A stretch of 64,000 nucleotides of DNA, taken from NCBI GenBank assembly GCA_001604385.1, contig LVBK01000033.1, forward strand, positions 257 through 64,256, written 5' to 3'. Numbering within the stretch: position 1 is the stretch's first letter; each line of letters opens with the position of its first letter. A program made the position numbers and the translations under genes. Origin of the DNA: Spirochaetales bacterium Spiro_09. GTDB taxonomy: Bacteria > Spirochaetota > Spirochaetia > Treponematales > Treponemataceae. The notes under the pieces were generated by a model. The model made no database searches. It had not been told where the DNA came from and saw only the letters and a program-made list of their open reading frames with translations. Shown piece after piece: positions 48,292 to 57,367 of the stretch.

Positions 48292-48300
48292 GGTCAACGA

Positions 48301-49221
48301 TTATTGAACGCGCCACTTTCCGTCAACCCGGGTCATGCGGGATGCGGGAATTTCAAGAATCCGGCCATCCTCGCCCTGCAAACGGATCATACGTGTGAGC
48401 GGATTAACCTCCGATACACGGAAATTGCATTCGTCATAATATAGCCGGATACCCTCATTCGGCAGGGTTTTCCGTTCCTCGCAATACCACTCGTGCTCAT
48501 ATGCCAGGCAACACAGAAGACGTCCACACTGTCCGGAAATTTTCAGCGAATTGAGCGATAAATTCTGGTCCTTTGCCATGCGAATTGAAACAGGACGGAG
48601 TTTATCAGTCACGGAATTACAGCAATACGGCCTGCCACACACACCAAGCCCGCCCGTAATGCGCGACTCGTCTCGCACACCAATCTGTCGAAGCTCAATG
48701 CGCATTTTAAAGATTGATACCAGATCCTTGACCAAATCCCGAAAATCAACCCTGTTTTCCGCGCTGAAGAAAAACAGAATTTTTGATTCCTCTAGCAGGT
48801 AGTGGGTAGCGACCAGTTTCATGTCCAGCTTGTGCTGGGCAACTTTTTCCCTGAATATGGAAAAAGCCTGTGCTTCCTTAACCTTCAGCTCGGCAGATCT
48901 CTCCAGATCATGCTCTGTCGCCTTGCGGTCTATGACAACAACATCTTCCGGCCTGATACCGATGGGAACCCTTACAGTACCCATCACCAAGGCCAGATCC
49001 TTGCCATAGCGGGTTCCGACCATTACATGATCACCGGAATGAAGTTCCAGAGACTCATGGGTTGCATATAAACTTTCGCTTGAGTACTCCAGTTTTAAAT
49101 GATACAGGGGAACAGGAAAAACAAAATTCCCGCCGCTTGTATCTATGTGTTCACCCTGAGGATCCTCAAGGCTTGATAAATCGTCTGCATGATAATCGTC
49201 CTCAGTATATGACGGACTCAT
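48301..49221 (-). CDS. ricT: PSP1-domain protein, RicT/YaaT-like
   Basis: RIELRQIGVRDESRITGGLGVCGRPYCCNSV, ISGQCGRLLCCLAYEHEWY. Confidence 0.88.
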   Translation of the reverse strand: MSPSYTEDDYHADDLSSLEDPQGEHIDTSGGNFVFPVPLYHLKLEYSSESLYATHESLELHSGDHVMVGTRYGKDLALVMGTVRVPIGIRPEDVVVIDRKATEHDLERSAELKVKEAQAFSIFREKVAQHKLDMKLVATHYLLEESKILFFFSAENRVDFRDLVKDLVSIFKMRIELRQIGVRDESRITGGLGVCGRPYCCNSVTDKLRPVSIRMAKDQNLSLNSLKISGQCGRLLCCLAYEHEWYCEERKTLPNEGIRLYYDECNFRVSEVNPLTRMIRLQGEDGRILEIPASRMTRVDGKWRVQ

Positions 49222-49257
49222 AATTCCCCCTCGTATGGATGCCGATACACTCACCTG

Positions 49258-49797
49258 TCAGGACAGCAGGTCTACCAGCAATCCGTTGATTTCTTCGATC
49301 CTTTCCAGCAAATCAAGTTGTGACCGCTGATTTGAAAGGATTCCTGCAGCTAACTGCTCCAGTTTTTGATCAATAACCTGCACTTGCGTGAATTTTTTCC
49401 GCTTCAGGATGTTACCGCCGGAAATCTGCTCGGTAACTGTAAAGGCCCGGTCAACAACATATTTAATAAACGACCGGACAGCATCTTTATACGCAATTAT
49501 ATTGTCAGGTAACGGCTTCTCTTTTAAAAGATCTCCTGCAGTATGAACCTCGTCAAGGAGAATCTCCAGAACCTTCTCGGGAGCCAACCCGATAAACCGG
49601 GCTGCAAGCGGCGGAGCCGCAGACTGACTTTCCTCAAGCTCATCCCGGATCAAGCGATCAAAGGGACGGGAAGCGGTCCGTACTTTCTTTTTGTCGTCCC
49701 GCTGATGGGCCTTCTGACCGGCAAGTGCGGCCTGCCCGGCAATGGAAGAAAAAAAAAGCGATGCAGGATCGACAGAACCGGGACCGGCCATCACCAC
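49258..49797 (-). CDS. DUF327 (YaaR-like) family protein
   Basis: AYKDAVRSFIKYVVDRAFTVTEQISGGNILKRKKFTQVQVIDQKLEQLAAGI. Confidence 0.8.
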   Translation of the reverse strand: MVMAGPGSVDPASLFFSSIAGQAALAGQKAHQRDDKKKVRTASRPFDRLIRDELEESQSAAPPLAARFIGLAPEKVLEILLDEVHTAGDLLKEKPLPDNIIAYKDAVRSFIKYVVDRAFTVTEQISGGNILKRKKFTQVQVIDQKLEQLAAGILSNQRSQLDLLERIEEINGLLVDLLS

Positions 49798-50240
49798 TGC
49801 CCGCTTGCGGTGGAGACAGGACGGCTGCCCGCAAGGGAACCCTCCCGAAGAGCAATGCGGTTTTGATAATCAACCAGGGCCTGATTAAAGCGCTGTTCAT
49901 CATCAATTGCAAAGCATGGTCCGTTCAGGAGCACAGATTCTTCTACCTCCAGCTTCCTGGTAAGAATTGCTCCCAGCACTATTCCGCTCGCCAACACAAC
50001 AACACGATCCGGCGCAATGACATCACCCTGGATAATCCCGCCAATAGTAATGGAGCGGGATCTGACTGAACCACGTACCCGTGCATCCTCACCGATTATG
50101 ACGCGTCCGGCAGTTTCAAGACTACCATCGATGTCCCCGTCAACACGGATAAATCCATTCACCTTGACGTCGCCACGAATGGATGAACCGGGGCCCAAAA
50201 GGGTATTTATGGAGATTTCATCGGGATAACTATGTGCCAC
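49791..50240 (-). CDS. Bactofilin (polymer-forming cytoskeletal protein)
   Basis: GPGSSIRGDVKVNGFIRVDGDIDGSLETAGRVIIGEDARVRGSVRSRSITIGGIIQGDVIAPDRV. Confidence 0.92.
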   Translation of the reverse strand: MAHSYPDEISINTLLGPGSSIRGDVKVNGFIRVDGDIDGSLETAGRVIIGEDARVRGSVRSRSITIGGIIQGDVIAPDRVVVLASGIVLGAILTRKLEVEESVLLNGPCFAIDDEQRFNQALVDYQNRIALREGSLAGSRPVSTASGQW

Positions 50241-50244
50241 CGGC

Positions 50245-51273
50245 TTACCTGCTCGCAGCGATTTTTATATTCAGATATTTCATCGGATCAACTACATCTG
50301 AACCGATATGCACTTCATAATGAAGGTGGGGGCCGGTAGAGACACCGGTATTACCGATATAGCCGATTACCTGACCTTGCTGAACATATTGTCCGCGTTG
50401 AACGCGGAAGGACTGCATATGGGCATACCGGGTATAAAAACCGTGTTTATGCTTGATTATCATATAATTGCCGAAGCCCGGGTCCCATTCGGCAGTTACA
50501 ACCTGACCGTCGGCGGTGGCAAGTATGGCATCTCCGGAACGATACGTTGAAAGATCTACACCCTTATGTATATACCACTGACCGGTAAAGGGATGCTTGT
50601 TTTGACCAAACTGCATTGACACATGCCCAATACCGCCCTTGATCGGCCACAAACTCGGAATATCTGAAAACAGAGTGCTTTGTGAATCCAGCAACCGTCC
50701 AATTTCCTGAATTGGTTGTACAGAATTATCAAAAAAGGCACGCAGTCGTTGGATCTCTGCTATTTCTCGTACAGATCCCTGCGCTGTTTCCGTAACAGAA
50801 AATAAGGACGAAAGATCACCGTTTTGCATGGTGCTCTTTGAACTGGAAACCGCCGAATCAAGACCAATCAGGGACAATGTTCCCGAAAAGGCTGTTTGAA
50901 AATTATGGGCTGCTTTTAAAAGGGCTCCAGTTTCATCCTTCAGCTGATCCAGACTTGCACGCGTCTGACTCGCCTCCGCCTGCAACCGGCTGACAGTTTG
51001 TACAGAATCAATACTTACCCGACTGTACCAGAAAAAAGCTCCAATTACACCGGCTGTCAGACCAATAAATAACACCACAGAAAATACGGTCGTTTGAAAA
51101 TTCACAACCTTTTTCTGTGAATGAGGAACAATCATTATAGTCAGCTTTCGGCGGCCGCCATTAAAAAGGCCTGCAAAGCCTTTGCCGATTGCGGTGCCTA
51201 TTCGTGCAATAAAACGGCCGATCATGCGTACGGCGGATATTTCGGCACGCTTGTAGCCTCGTGTTTTGGGCAC
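50245..51273 (-). CDS. M23-family metallopeptidase with N-terminal TM anchor
   Basis: HKGVDLSTYRSGDAILATADGQVV, HGFYTRYAHMQSF, GNTGVSTGPHLHYEVH; GTG start at 51273 with SD GGGGAGG. Confidence 0.92.
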   Translation of the reverse strand: MPKTRGYKRAEISAVRMIGRFIARIGTAIGKGFAGLFNGGRRKLTIMIVPHSQKKVVNFQTTVFSVVLFIGLTAGVIGAFFWYSRVSIDSVQTVSRLQAEASQTRASLDQLKDETGALLKAAHNFQTAFSGTLSLIGLDSAVSSSKSTMQNGDLSSLFSVTETAQGSVREIAEIQRLRAFFDNSVQPIQEIGRLLDSQSTLFSDIPSLWPIKGGIGHVSMQFGQNKHPFTGQWYIHKGVDLSTYRSGDAILATADGQVVTAEWDPGFGNYMIIKHKHGFYTRYAHMQSFRVQRGQYVQQGQVIGYIGNTGVSTGPHLHYEVHIGSDVVDPMKYLNIKIAASR

Positions 51274-51448
51274 TCTGGCCTCCCCTAAAAAAACCTGTCC
51301 ATTCAACTTTAATAGTATCATGGAATAAAAAACACTGTCAAACCATTACCACCCGTTCCGGTCTTTTTGATTGACGACAGGCGCTGGCTGTGTTATCTTG
51401 TTAGCATAATCCCGGTAACTCATTACGGGATCACTACTCTCGAATCGG

Positions 51449-52231
51449 ATGTCAGCCATGCAGTTTTTTGATACTCACGCTCACATAGGGCTTATTTATG
51501 AAGATCCTATCGAGCAGCTTCGTGTTATACAGGAAGCAAAACAGGCACAAGTTACGCGAATAGTCAGCATATGCAACAGCTTGCATGACTTCAGCCAGGT
51601 GTACCCGATGCTCAAGACGGCATCATCGGTGTATCATGCGATCGGCGTATCTCCGTCCGAAGTAACAAATCCGGGAAAGAACTGGATTCAAACTATTGAA
51701 GACGGACTCAAACAACCAAACGTCGTCGCGTTGGGAGAGATCGGCCTTGATTATTTCCGCAAGTTCGGTGACAAACGATCCCAAATCGAATTGTTTATTA
51801 CTCAGCTCGAGCTGGCGAACAAAGCAAACGTTCCCGTCATTATACATAATCGGGATGCGGGAAAAGATATATTAGATATTCTTGCGGAACGCCTTCCGGA
51901 AGCAGGCGGAGTACTCCACTGCTATTCCGAGGATGCAGAGTATGCCCGTATCGCGCTGGACTTGAACCTGTACTTCTCCTTCGCCGGCAATCTTACCTAC
52001 CGGAATGCCAGAAATTTGCATGAGACAGTACTATCCCTTCCGCTGGATCGCATTCTGGTTGAATCTGAAAGTCCATTCATGGTTCCCGCAGAATACCGGG
52101 GTAAACGTAACATGCCGGCATACACACCATCAACAGTGCGCTTTATGGCCGAAATGCTTGACATTGACCTTGAAGAGCTCGCTGCCCAACTTTGGAAGAA
52201 CAGCTGCACATTCTTCCGTTTGCCAGAATGA
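51449..52231 (+). CDS. TatD-family hydrolase
   Basis: FFDTHAHIGL, ALGEIGLDYFRKFGDKRSQIELFITQLELA, VPVIIHNRDAGKD, ILVESESPFMVP. Confidence 0.92.
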   Translation: MSAMQFFDTHAHIGLIYEDPIEQLRVIQEAKQAQVTRIVSICNSLHDFSQVYPMLKTASSVYHAIGVSPSEVTNPGKNWIQTIEDGLKQPNVVALGEIGLDYFRKFGDKRSQIELFITQLELANKANVPVIIHNRDAGKDILDILAERLPEAGGVLHCYSEDAEYARIALDLNLYFSFAGNLTYRNARNLHETVLSLPLDRILVESESPFMVPAEYRGKRNMPAYTPSTVRFMAEMLDIDLEELAAQLWKNSCTFFRLPE

Positions 52232-53238
52232 CGAGCGGGCCCCCTCTGTACCGGCCGGTACGGATCGGGCAGCTGTCACTGTCCGGAAATCTATTCCTTG
52301 CACCTGTCGCAGGCTATTCAGACAGGGCATTCAGATCACTGTGCATTGAATGCGGCGCCTCTTTCACCTATACCGAAATGGTTTCATCCGAAGCACTTAC
52401 CCGTGAATCGGGCAAGACAGAGGATCTCCTGAAAAGATCGCCCAATGAGCAGCAGTATGCCGTACAACTATTTGGAAGCGACCCGGTCAGGATGGCTGAT
52501 GCGGCACGGATTGTCATTGATCGAACCCGTGCGGAATGCATCGACATTAATGCCGGATGCCCCGTACCAAAAATCGTTAAAACCGGGGCAGGGTCGGCAC
52601 TGACCAGGGAGCCAGAAAAACTACACATCATCGTCAAAGCCGTGACGCAGGCTGTTTCAGTTCCAGTCACCGTAAAAATCCGTTCAGGCTGGGATGAATC
52701 GTCCATAACCTGGAAGGAGGCAGCATCCGCAGCGCTGGAAGCGGGAGCGGCAGCAATTACCCTGCATCCCCGCACCCGCGCCCAGGGATACGAAGGGAAA
52801 GCACGCTGGGATCATCTCGCAGAACTGGTGAATTTTGTGCATGAGAAGGCACCCTCAGTTCCGGTATTCGGCTCGGGAGACCTATTTTCTCCGGAAGATG
52901 CCCGGTCCATGCTGTCCACTACCTTATGCGACGGCATCATGTTCGCACGGGGAGCAATGGGGAATCCCTTTATCTTCACCCAGACTAAAGAACTCTTGCT
53001 TACAGGCCAGCATACCGACATTCCACCCCATATCCGCATTCAGGCCGGCTGGAAAGAACTACTTCAACTTGTTGATGATGCCGGAGAAATCGGGGGCTGT
53101 CGGGAAATGCGCAAGCGTTTTTGCGCATATTCAAAGGGAATCGAGGGTGGTGCGACAATCCGGGAAGAAATCGTGCATGCAAGCACAATCACTGAGTACC
53201 GGCGTATATTCGAGTCGCGCGGCATCAGCTTGAATTAA
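52228..53238 (+). CDS. dusB: tRNA-dihydrouridine synthase, DusB-like
   Basis: LAPVAGYSDRAFRSLCIECGASFTYTEMV, DINAGCPVPKIVKTGAGSAL; ATGA overlap with the tatD-like gene. Confidence 0.92.
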   Translation: MTSGPPLYRPVRIGQLSLSGNLFLAPVAGYSDRAFRSLCIECGASFTYTEMVSSEALTRESGKTEDLLKRSPNEQQYAVQLFGSDPVRMADAARIVIDRTRAECIDINAGCPVPKIVKTGAGSALTREPEKLHIIVKAVTQAVSVPVTVKIRSGWDESSITWKEAASAALEAGAAAITLHPRTRAQGYEGKARWDHLAELVNFVHEKAPSVPVFGSGDLFSPEDARSMLSTTLCDGIMFARGAMGNPFIFTQTKELLLTGQHTDIPPHIRIQAGWKELLQLVDDAGEIGGCREMRKRFCAYSKGIEGGATIREEIVHASTITEYRRIFESRGISLN

Positions 53239-53264
53239 GTACGATTCCTGGCATAGTATAGCAT

Positions 53265-54908
53265 ATGGATATCCTGCTAAAAATCCTCGTCGCGCTCCAG
53301 GATTTTTTTGAGGCGCTTTTTACCTCATCTTCACCGGAATTCAAGAAAAAGCAGCAACTCAGGCACATTGCAGCACAGATCAAGGCAATTGACCCGCCCA
53401 TATATCGTGCTGACGGGTTTTTATTACCTGCGTTTCCTGCTGCACTTCATCAAATCTTCACATACATTCTCCCCCTCAAGGAGCTACTTGATACCACAAT
53501 AGCCAGCACAGACAGCCGGACGGCACATAAATATACCGATATACTGATAGAGGATGCCCTGAATGATGATCAACGCTTGGCGCGTAATATGCTGCTTTTT
53601 GCAAACCGGGCAAGTGTCATTGCGGAAAATACCATTCCGTTGCAAAAAACAATAGACGAACAAGCGCGTATTCTTACATCCTACATTCGTCAGCTGGATG
53701 CTCCGCATATCAAACGGGAAACCGATATCCTGGAACAGGTGCTTGCCTTTGCCGATTTTTGCCAATTTGATTTTAACGGCTTCTTTTCAGCTTTTGATCC
53801 CGCATTCAAGTCGCATACAGGTAAAGAAACGACAGTAACCAATCCGTCATTCAAACCGATAGACGTTGCGGAACTCATCCCTTCGTTGCTTGATCTGTAC
53901 TATCTCTTGTATCACCTCGTAATAAACGAGGCCCTGGTAGACCGGATTTCTCTTTTGGCAGAAAAAAAGCATTCTGCAAACGACACCACACAGCACAAAA
54001 GCGCGATATCACGTATTTTCCAGGCAGTTCATTTCCTGTTTCAAAAAAGAATTAACGCGCCCATAATACTTTCAATCATACGTTTGACAAAAAAAGACTG
54101 CAATTATGTACCGGAACAGCCTGCGACAACCCACTCCTTTCTTGCGGACTACAAAAAAAGACTGACAGAACAATTTGACAGCGACTCCAGAAAATTGACC
54201 AGCGAAAGCCAAACCAAGGAAATTCTCGGCATGCTCCAATCAATTTTCGGTAACCGGGAGCTGGAAACGATTGACGGATACAACGAAGGGCTAAAAAATC
54301 TGCTTGAAGAATTTACAACGCTCACCCTGGAATGGATTCTGCCACTTCAAATAATAAAAACGTTCGCCATTCACTATTTCGAGCTTCACTTCAAGCAAAT
54401 TTTGCGAGCTGTCATCGTTGAGGGATATTTCACCAACCGGTCACAACAAAGTTCGGTTTCTGCGGCCTATCATCATTGTGAGTCCATGTCGGGAAAACTA
54501 ACAGAGTTTGAACGCCTGTTCGAGGACGGCCAGCCATGCAGTACCAAAATAATTACCGGGTACCTGACCGGCCTTGAAAAAGGGATGGACTTTGATAAAC
54601 CGTTACGGAAACTGGTTGAAAACAGCAACCAGCACGCACAGCGACTTATCCAGGAAGCTGTCAACCGCTATACTGATGTCTTTAATTTTTGCCTGCTCCT
54701 ACTGGAAGACAGTAAAAAAACACTCCCTGAATATATCAATAACATACGCGCACTCACCGGATCAGCGAAGAACAATGATTCGTTCCGGTGGCTGGAAAAA
54801 GAGATTGGAGTTTTCCGCAATTTTCTTGAAATTATGAAAAAGTATGCTATAGTAAATACGTTGTCTGTTCCTGCCAGTCTAGCAGAACCAACGGAGAGCC
54901 AGCAATAA
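53265..54908 (+). CDS. Hypothetical protein, 547 aa, largely alpha-helical
   Basis: Intact ORF in an operon context; no motif recognised. Confidence 0.7.
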   Translation: MDILLKILVALQDFFEALFTSSSPEFKKKQQLRHIAAQIKAIDPPIYRADGFLLPAFPAALHQIFTYILPLKELLDTTIASTDSRTAHKYTDILIEDALNDDQRLARNMLLFANRASVIAENTIPLQKTIDEQARILTSYIRQLDAPHIKRETDILEQVLAFADFCQFDFNGFFSAFDPAFKSHTGKETTVTNPSFKPIDVAELIPSLLDLYYLLYHLVINEALVDRISLLAEKKHSANDTTQHKSAISRIFQAVHFLFQKRINAPIILSIIRLTKKDCNYVPEQPATTHSFLADYKKRLTEQFDSDSRKLTSESQTKEILGMLQSIFGNRELETIDGYNEGLKNLLEEFTTLTLEWILPLQIIKTFAIHYFELHFKQILRAVIVEGYFTNRSQQSSVSAAYHHCESMSGKLTEFERLFEDGQPCSTKIITGYLTGLEKGMDFDKPLRKLVENSNQHAQRLIQEAVNRYTDVFNFCLLLLEDSKKTLPEYINNIRALTGSAKNNDSFRWLEKEIGVFRNFLEIMKKYAIVNTLSVPASLAEPTESQQ

Positions 54909-55952
54909 ATGCCAAAACATAAAAAATATGCTACATCGGATACTTCCAAAGAAAAGCAAATATACGATCTCAAACAGTTACTGGAAATTTCCAAGAGCCT
55001 GACCTCAGTAATCGACTATGCAAACCTCATTGAAGCAATTCTCTATACATGCATGGGCCAGATGAAAACACTCGGAGTCGCCATTTTTACAAAGAAAAAT
55101 TTTGATGCAAATTGTTTTCAGCTAAACAGAAATTACTACGGTTTCGAGTTGTCAAATGAAAGAGAGTACGCTGTTCCCGAGACTCATCCGCTGATACGCC
55201 TGTTTACCCAAAATACCAGCTGCTTCACGGTGAATTCACTCAAAAAGCAGGTTGAAACAGACAGCGTCATGGAAACACTCTATTCGCTCAATCCGTCGCT
55301 CATTGTTCCCCTGAAGGCAAAAAACCACATAACCGGTTTATTGATTCTTGGCGAGCAAATTACCTCAGAGCCCTATTCTGCGTATGAAAAAGAACATATC
55401 ATCAACATTGCTTCTCTTGCCGCAATAGCAATCAATAATGCCGCTTTGCTCGAGATGACCACAACAGACATGATGACGCATCTCAAACTAAAGCACTATT
55501 TTTATACAGTATTAGTGGAAAAACTGGAGCTGTCCCGGGATATTTTAAGCCCGCTGTCTGTTCTGATGCTCGACATAGACTTTTTCAAACGGTTCAATGA
55601 CACTTATGGCCATGCATGCGGAGACGTTGTCCTTCAAATGGTTGCGCAAATAATTCAACAAAACACCCGCACACAGGACATGGCGGCGCGGTACGGCGGA
55701 GAAGAATTCACCCTCATGCTGTGTGACACAGATATCGTTCTGGCCGAGAAAATTGCGGAAAGAATCAGAAAATCAATCGAGAACCTTGATATACTTTATG
55801 ACGGTCAGCATTTGAACCTGACAATTTCCATCGGTGCGGCACAGTATAACCCGGAGACTAATGAATCCGCAAAAGAATTGGTTGAACGGGCAGATAAGGC
55901 ACTGTACACTTCCAAGCAGACCGGCAGAAACAAGGTAACCATAGCCCAATGA
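54909..55952 (+). CDS. GAF-domain GGDEF diguanylate cyclase
   Basis: RTQD-MAARY-GGEEF; GAF-like N-terminal region; LDIDFFKRFNDTYGHACGD. Confidence 0.92.
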   Translation: MPKHKKYATSDTSKEKQIYDLKQLLEISKSLTSVIDYANLIEAILYTCMGQMKTLGVAIFTKKNFDANCFQLNRNYYGFELSNEREYAVPETHPLIRLFTQNTSCFTVNSLKKQVETDSVMETLYSLNPSLIVPLKAKNHITGLLILGEQITSEPYSAYEKEHIINIASLAAIAINNAALLEMTTTDMMTHLKLKHYFYTVLVEKLELSRDILSPLSVLMLDIDFFKRFNDTYGHACGDVVLQMVAQIIQQNTRTQDMAARYGGEEFTLMLCDTDIVLAEKIAERIRKSIENLDILYDGQHLNLTISIGAAQYNPETNESAKELVERADKALYTSKQTGRNKVTIAQ

Positions 55953-56587
55953 CCTCATACCGGTTGCTTCGAACACCATTCCGCTATACGTTCTGGAATG
56001 CCGCACTCTTTCTTATTGCTGTCAATCTGGGTGTCTATATGCTGACCCGTATAGAACCTGTTTTTTATCAATATTTATCCTTGAATCCGCGTCTGGTTCT
56101 GGGGCAGGGGATGTTCTGGCAAGTTGCTACGTATCAATTTGTCCATGCCGATATGGGACATTTATTTTTCAATATGTTAGCTCTCTTTTTCTTCGGTACC
56201 AGCGTGGAGAAGAGACTTGGTTCCAAAGAATTTATTCTGCTCTATTTCACCGCAGGCGTTTTATGTGGCGTCCTGTCACTCTTCCTTTACATAGCAACCT
56301 CTGCATGGAATGTATACCTGATGGGCGCCTCCGGCGTTGTTTTTGCGATGCTGCTGGCGTATGCGGTCTTCTTTCCCCGCTCGGTAATATATATTTGGGC
56401 AATTATACCAATCCCGGCTCCCCTTCTGGTTATCGGCTATGCGGTTCTTGAAGTCTATTATATGCTTGCCGGGAACTCCTCCGGCGTAGCACACAGCGCG
56501 CACTTATTCGGGTTTTTCATTTCCTGGCTGTATATGGTGGTGCGTTTTGGCATCAACCCCGTGAAGGTATGGTTCGGTTCCCGATAA
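55949..56587 (+). CDS. Rhomboid-family intramembrane serine protease
   Basis: FVHADMGHLFFNMLALFFFGT, LMGASGVVFAMLLAYAV, VAHSAHLFGF. Confidence 0.9.
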   Translation: MTSYRLLRTPFRYTFWNAALFLIAVNLGVYMLTRIEPVFYQYLSLNPRLVLGQGMFWQVATYQFVHADMGHLFFNMLALFFFGTSVEKRLGSKEFILLYFTAGVLCGVLSLFLYIATSAWNVYLMGASGVVFAMLLAYAVFFPRSVIYIWAIIPIPAPLLVIGYAVLEVYYMLAGNSSGVAHSAHLFGFFISWLYMVVRFGINPVKVWFGSR

Positions 56588-57249
56588 CGACCAGAAAACT
56601 CTTTCTGGCTTTCTTTTCTTTATTTTTCACCGTATATGGACAATCTCCGGATTCTGAAGCGCGCATTCGGGCCCCTGTCTGGATCTACATTGAGCCGGTA
56701 CCTGGCCACACGACGACCGATGAGGACAAACCGGATTATCAGGATATTGATGAACTGGCACGGTGGATAACGGCAGGAATGATATATGGATGGAAATATG
56801 AATATTCACCATCAGACAGGCGCCGCAATGTGCAGGAATATTTCACGCTCACCCCGCAGGGGTCCATCCCGGAAAATGATCCATTTTACACTTTAACTGA
56901 CCTGAACATCGAGTATCCCCGTGTTTCTGCATGGGCCCAATATACACCGAACGACACTGTTGTCAGATGGAAACGTTTCTGGTCTTCCGTCACCATCCAG
57001 TCAGGCAAGGGTCGCGGAACCGGTGAACGATTCGATGGAGCTGCGGGCATTAAAGCCGCCTATACAAACGCGCTCAAACAAGCGGTTCGGGAATACGCCC
57101 GTCGACTTGAAAAAAACAAGCCCCGTGTAATACACGGAGAAATCCTTATCCGGGAGAGCCCACGCCTTTATCCTGATGCGGGCCAATTTGTCGCAGAGGT
57201 CAGCGTGTCCCTGACAATACGGGAAATCATACCCTGGGCAATCTTTTGA
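56569..57249 (+). CDS. Exported hypothetical protein
   Basis: Signal peptide FLAFFSLFFTVYGQ; overlaps rhomboid by 19 bp. Confidence 0.65.
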   Translation: MVRFPITTRKLFLAFFSLFFTVYGQSPDSEARIRAPVWIYIEPVPGHTTTDEDKPDYQDIDELARWITAGMIYGWKYEYSPSDRRRNVQEYFTLTPQGSIPENDPFYTLTDLNIEYPRVSAWAQYTPNDTVVRWKRFWSSVTIQSGKGRGTGERFDGAAGIKAAYTNALKQAVREYARRLEKNKPRVIHGEILIRESPRLYPDAGQFVAEVSVSLTIREIIPWAIF

Positions 57250-57367
57250 ACTGCCAAAAGCTTTCAGCTAATCCAGCATGAGGCCGGACTTTACTGTACG
57301 GCCAGTAAAATGTTATAAATACCGGCAGCAATTGATGTTGTGCAAACTGTGAAAAGGGAGCCTTGTA

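Noticed and set aside
57122-57140. Short palindrome CCGTGT-AAT-ACACGG
   Set aside because: Inside a coding region, short, no neighbouring regulatory context
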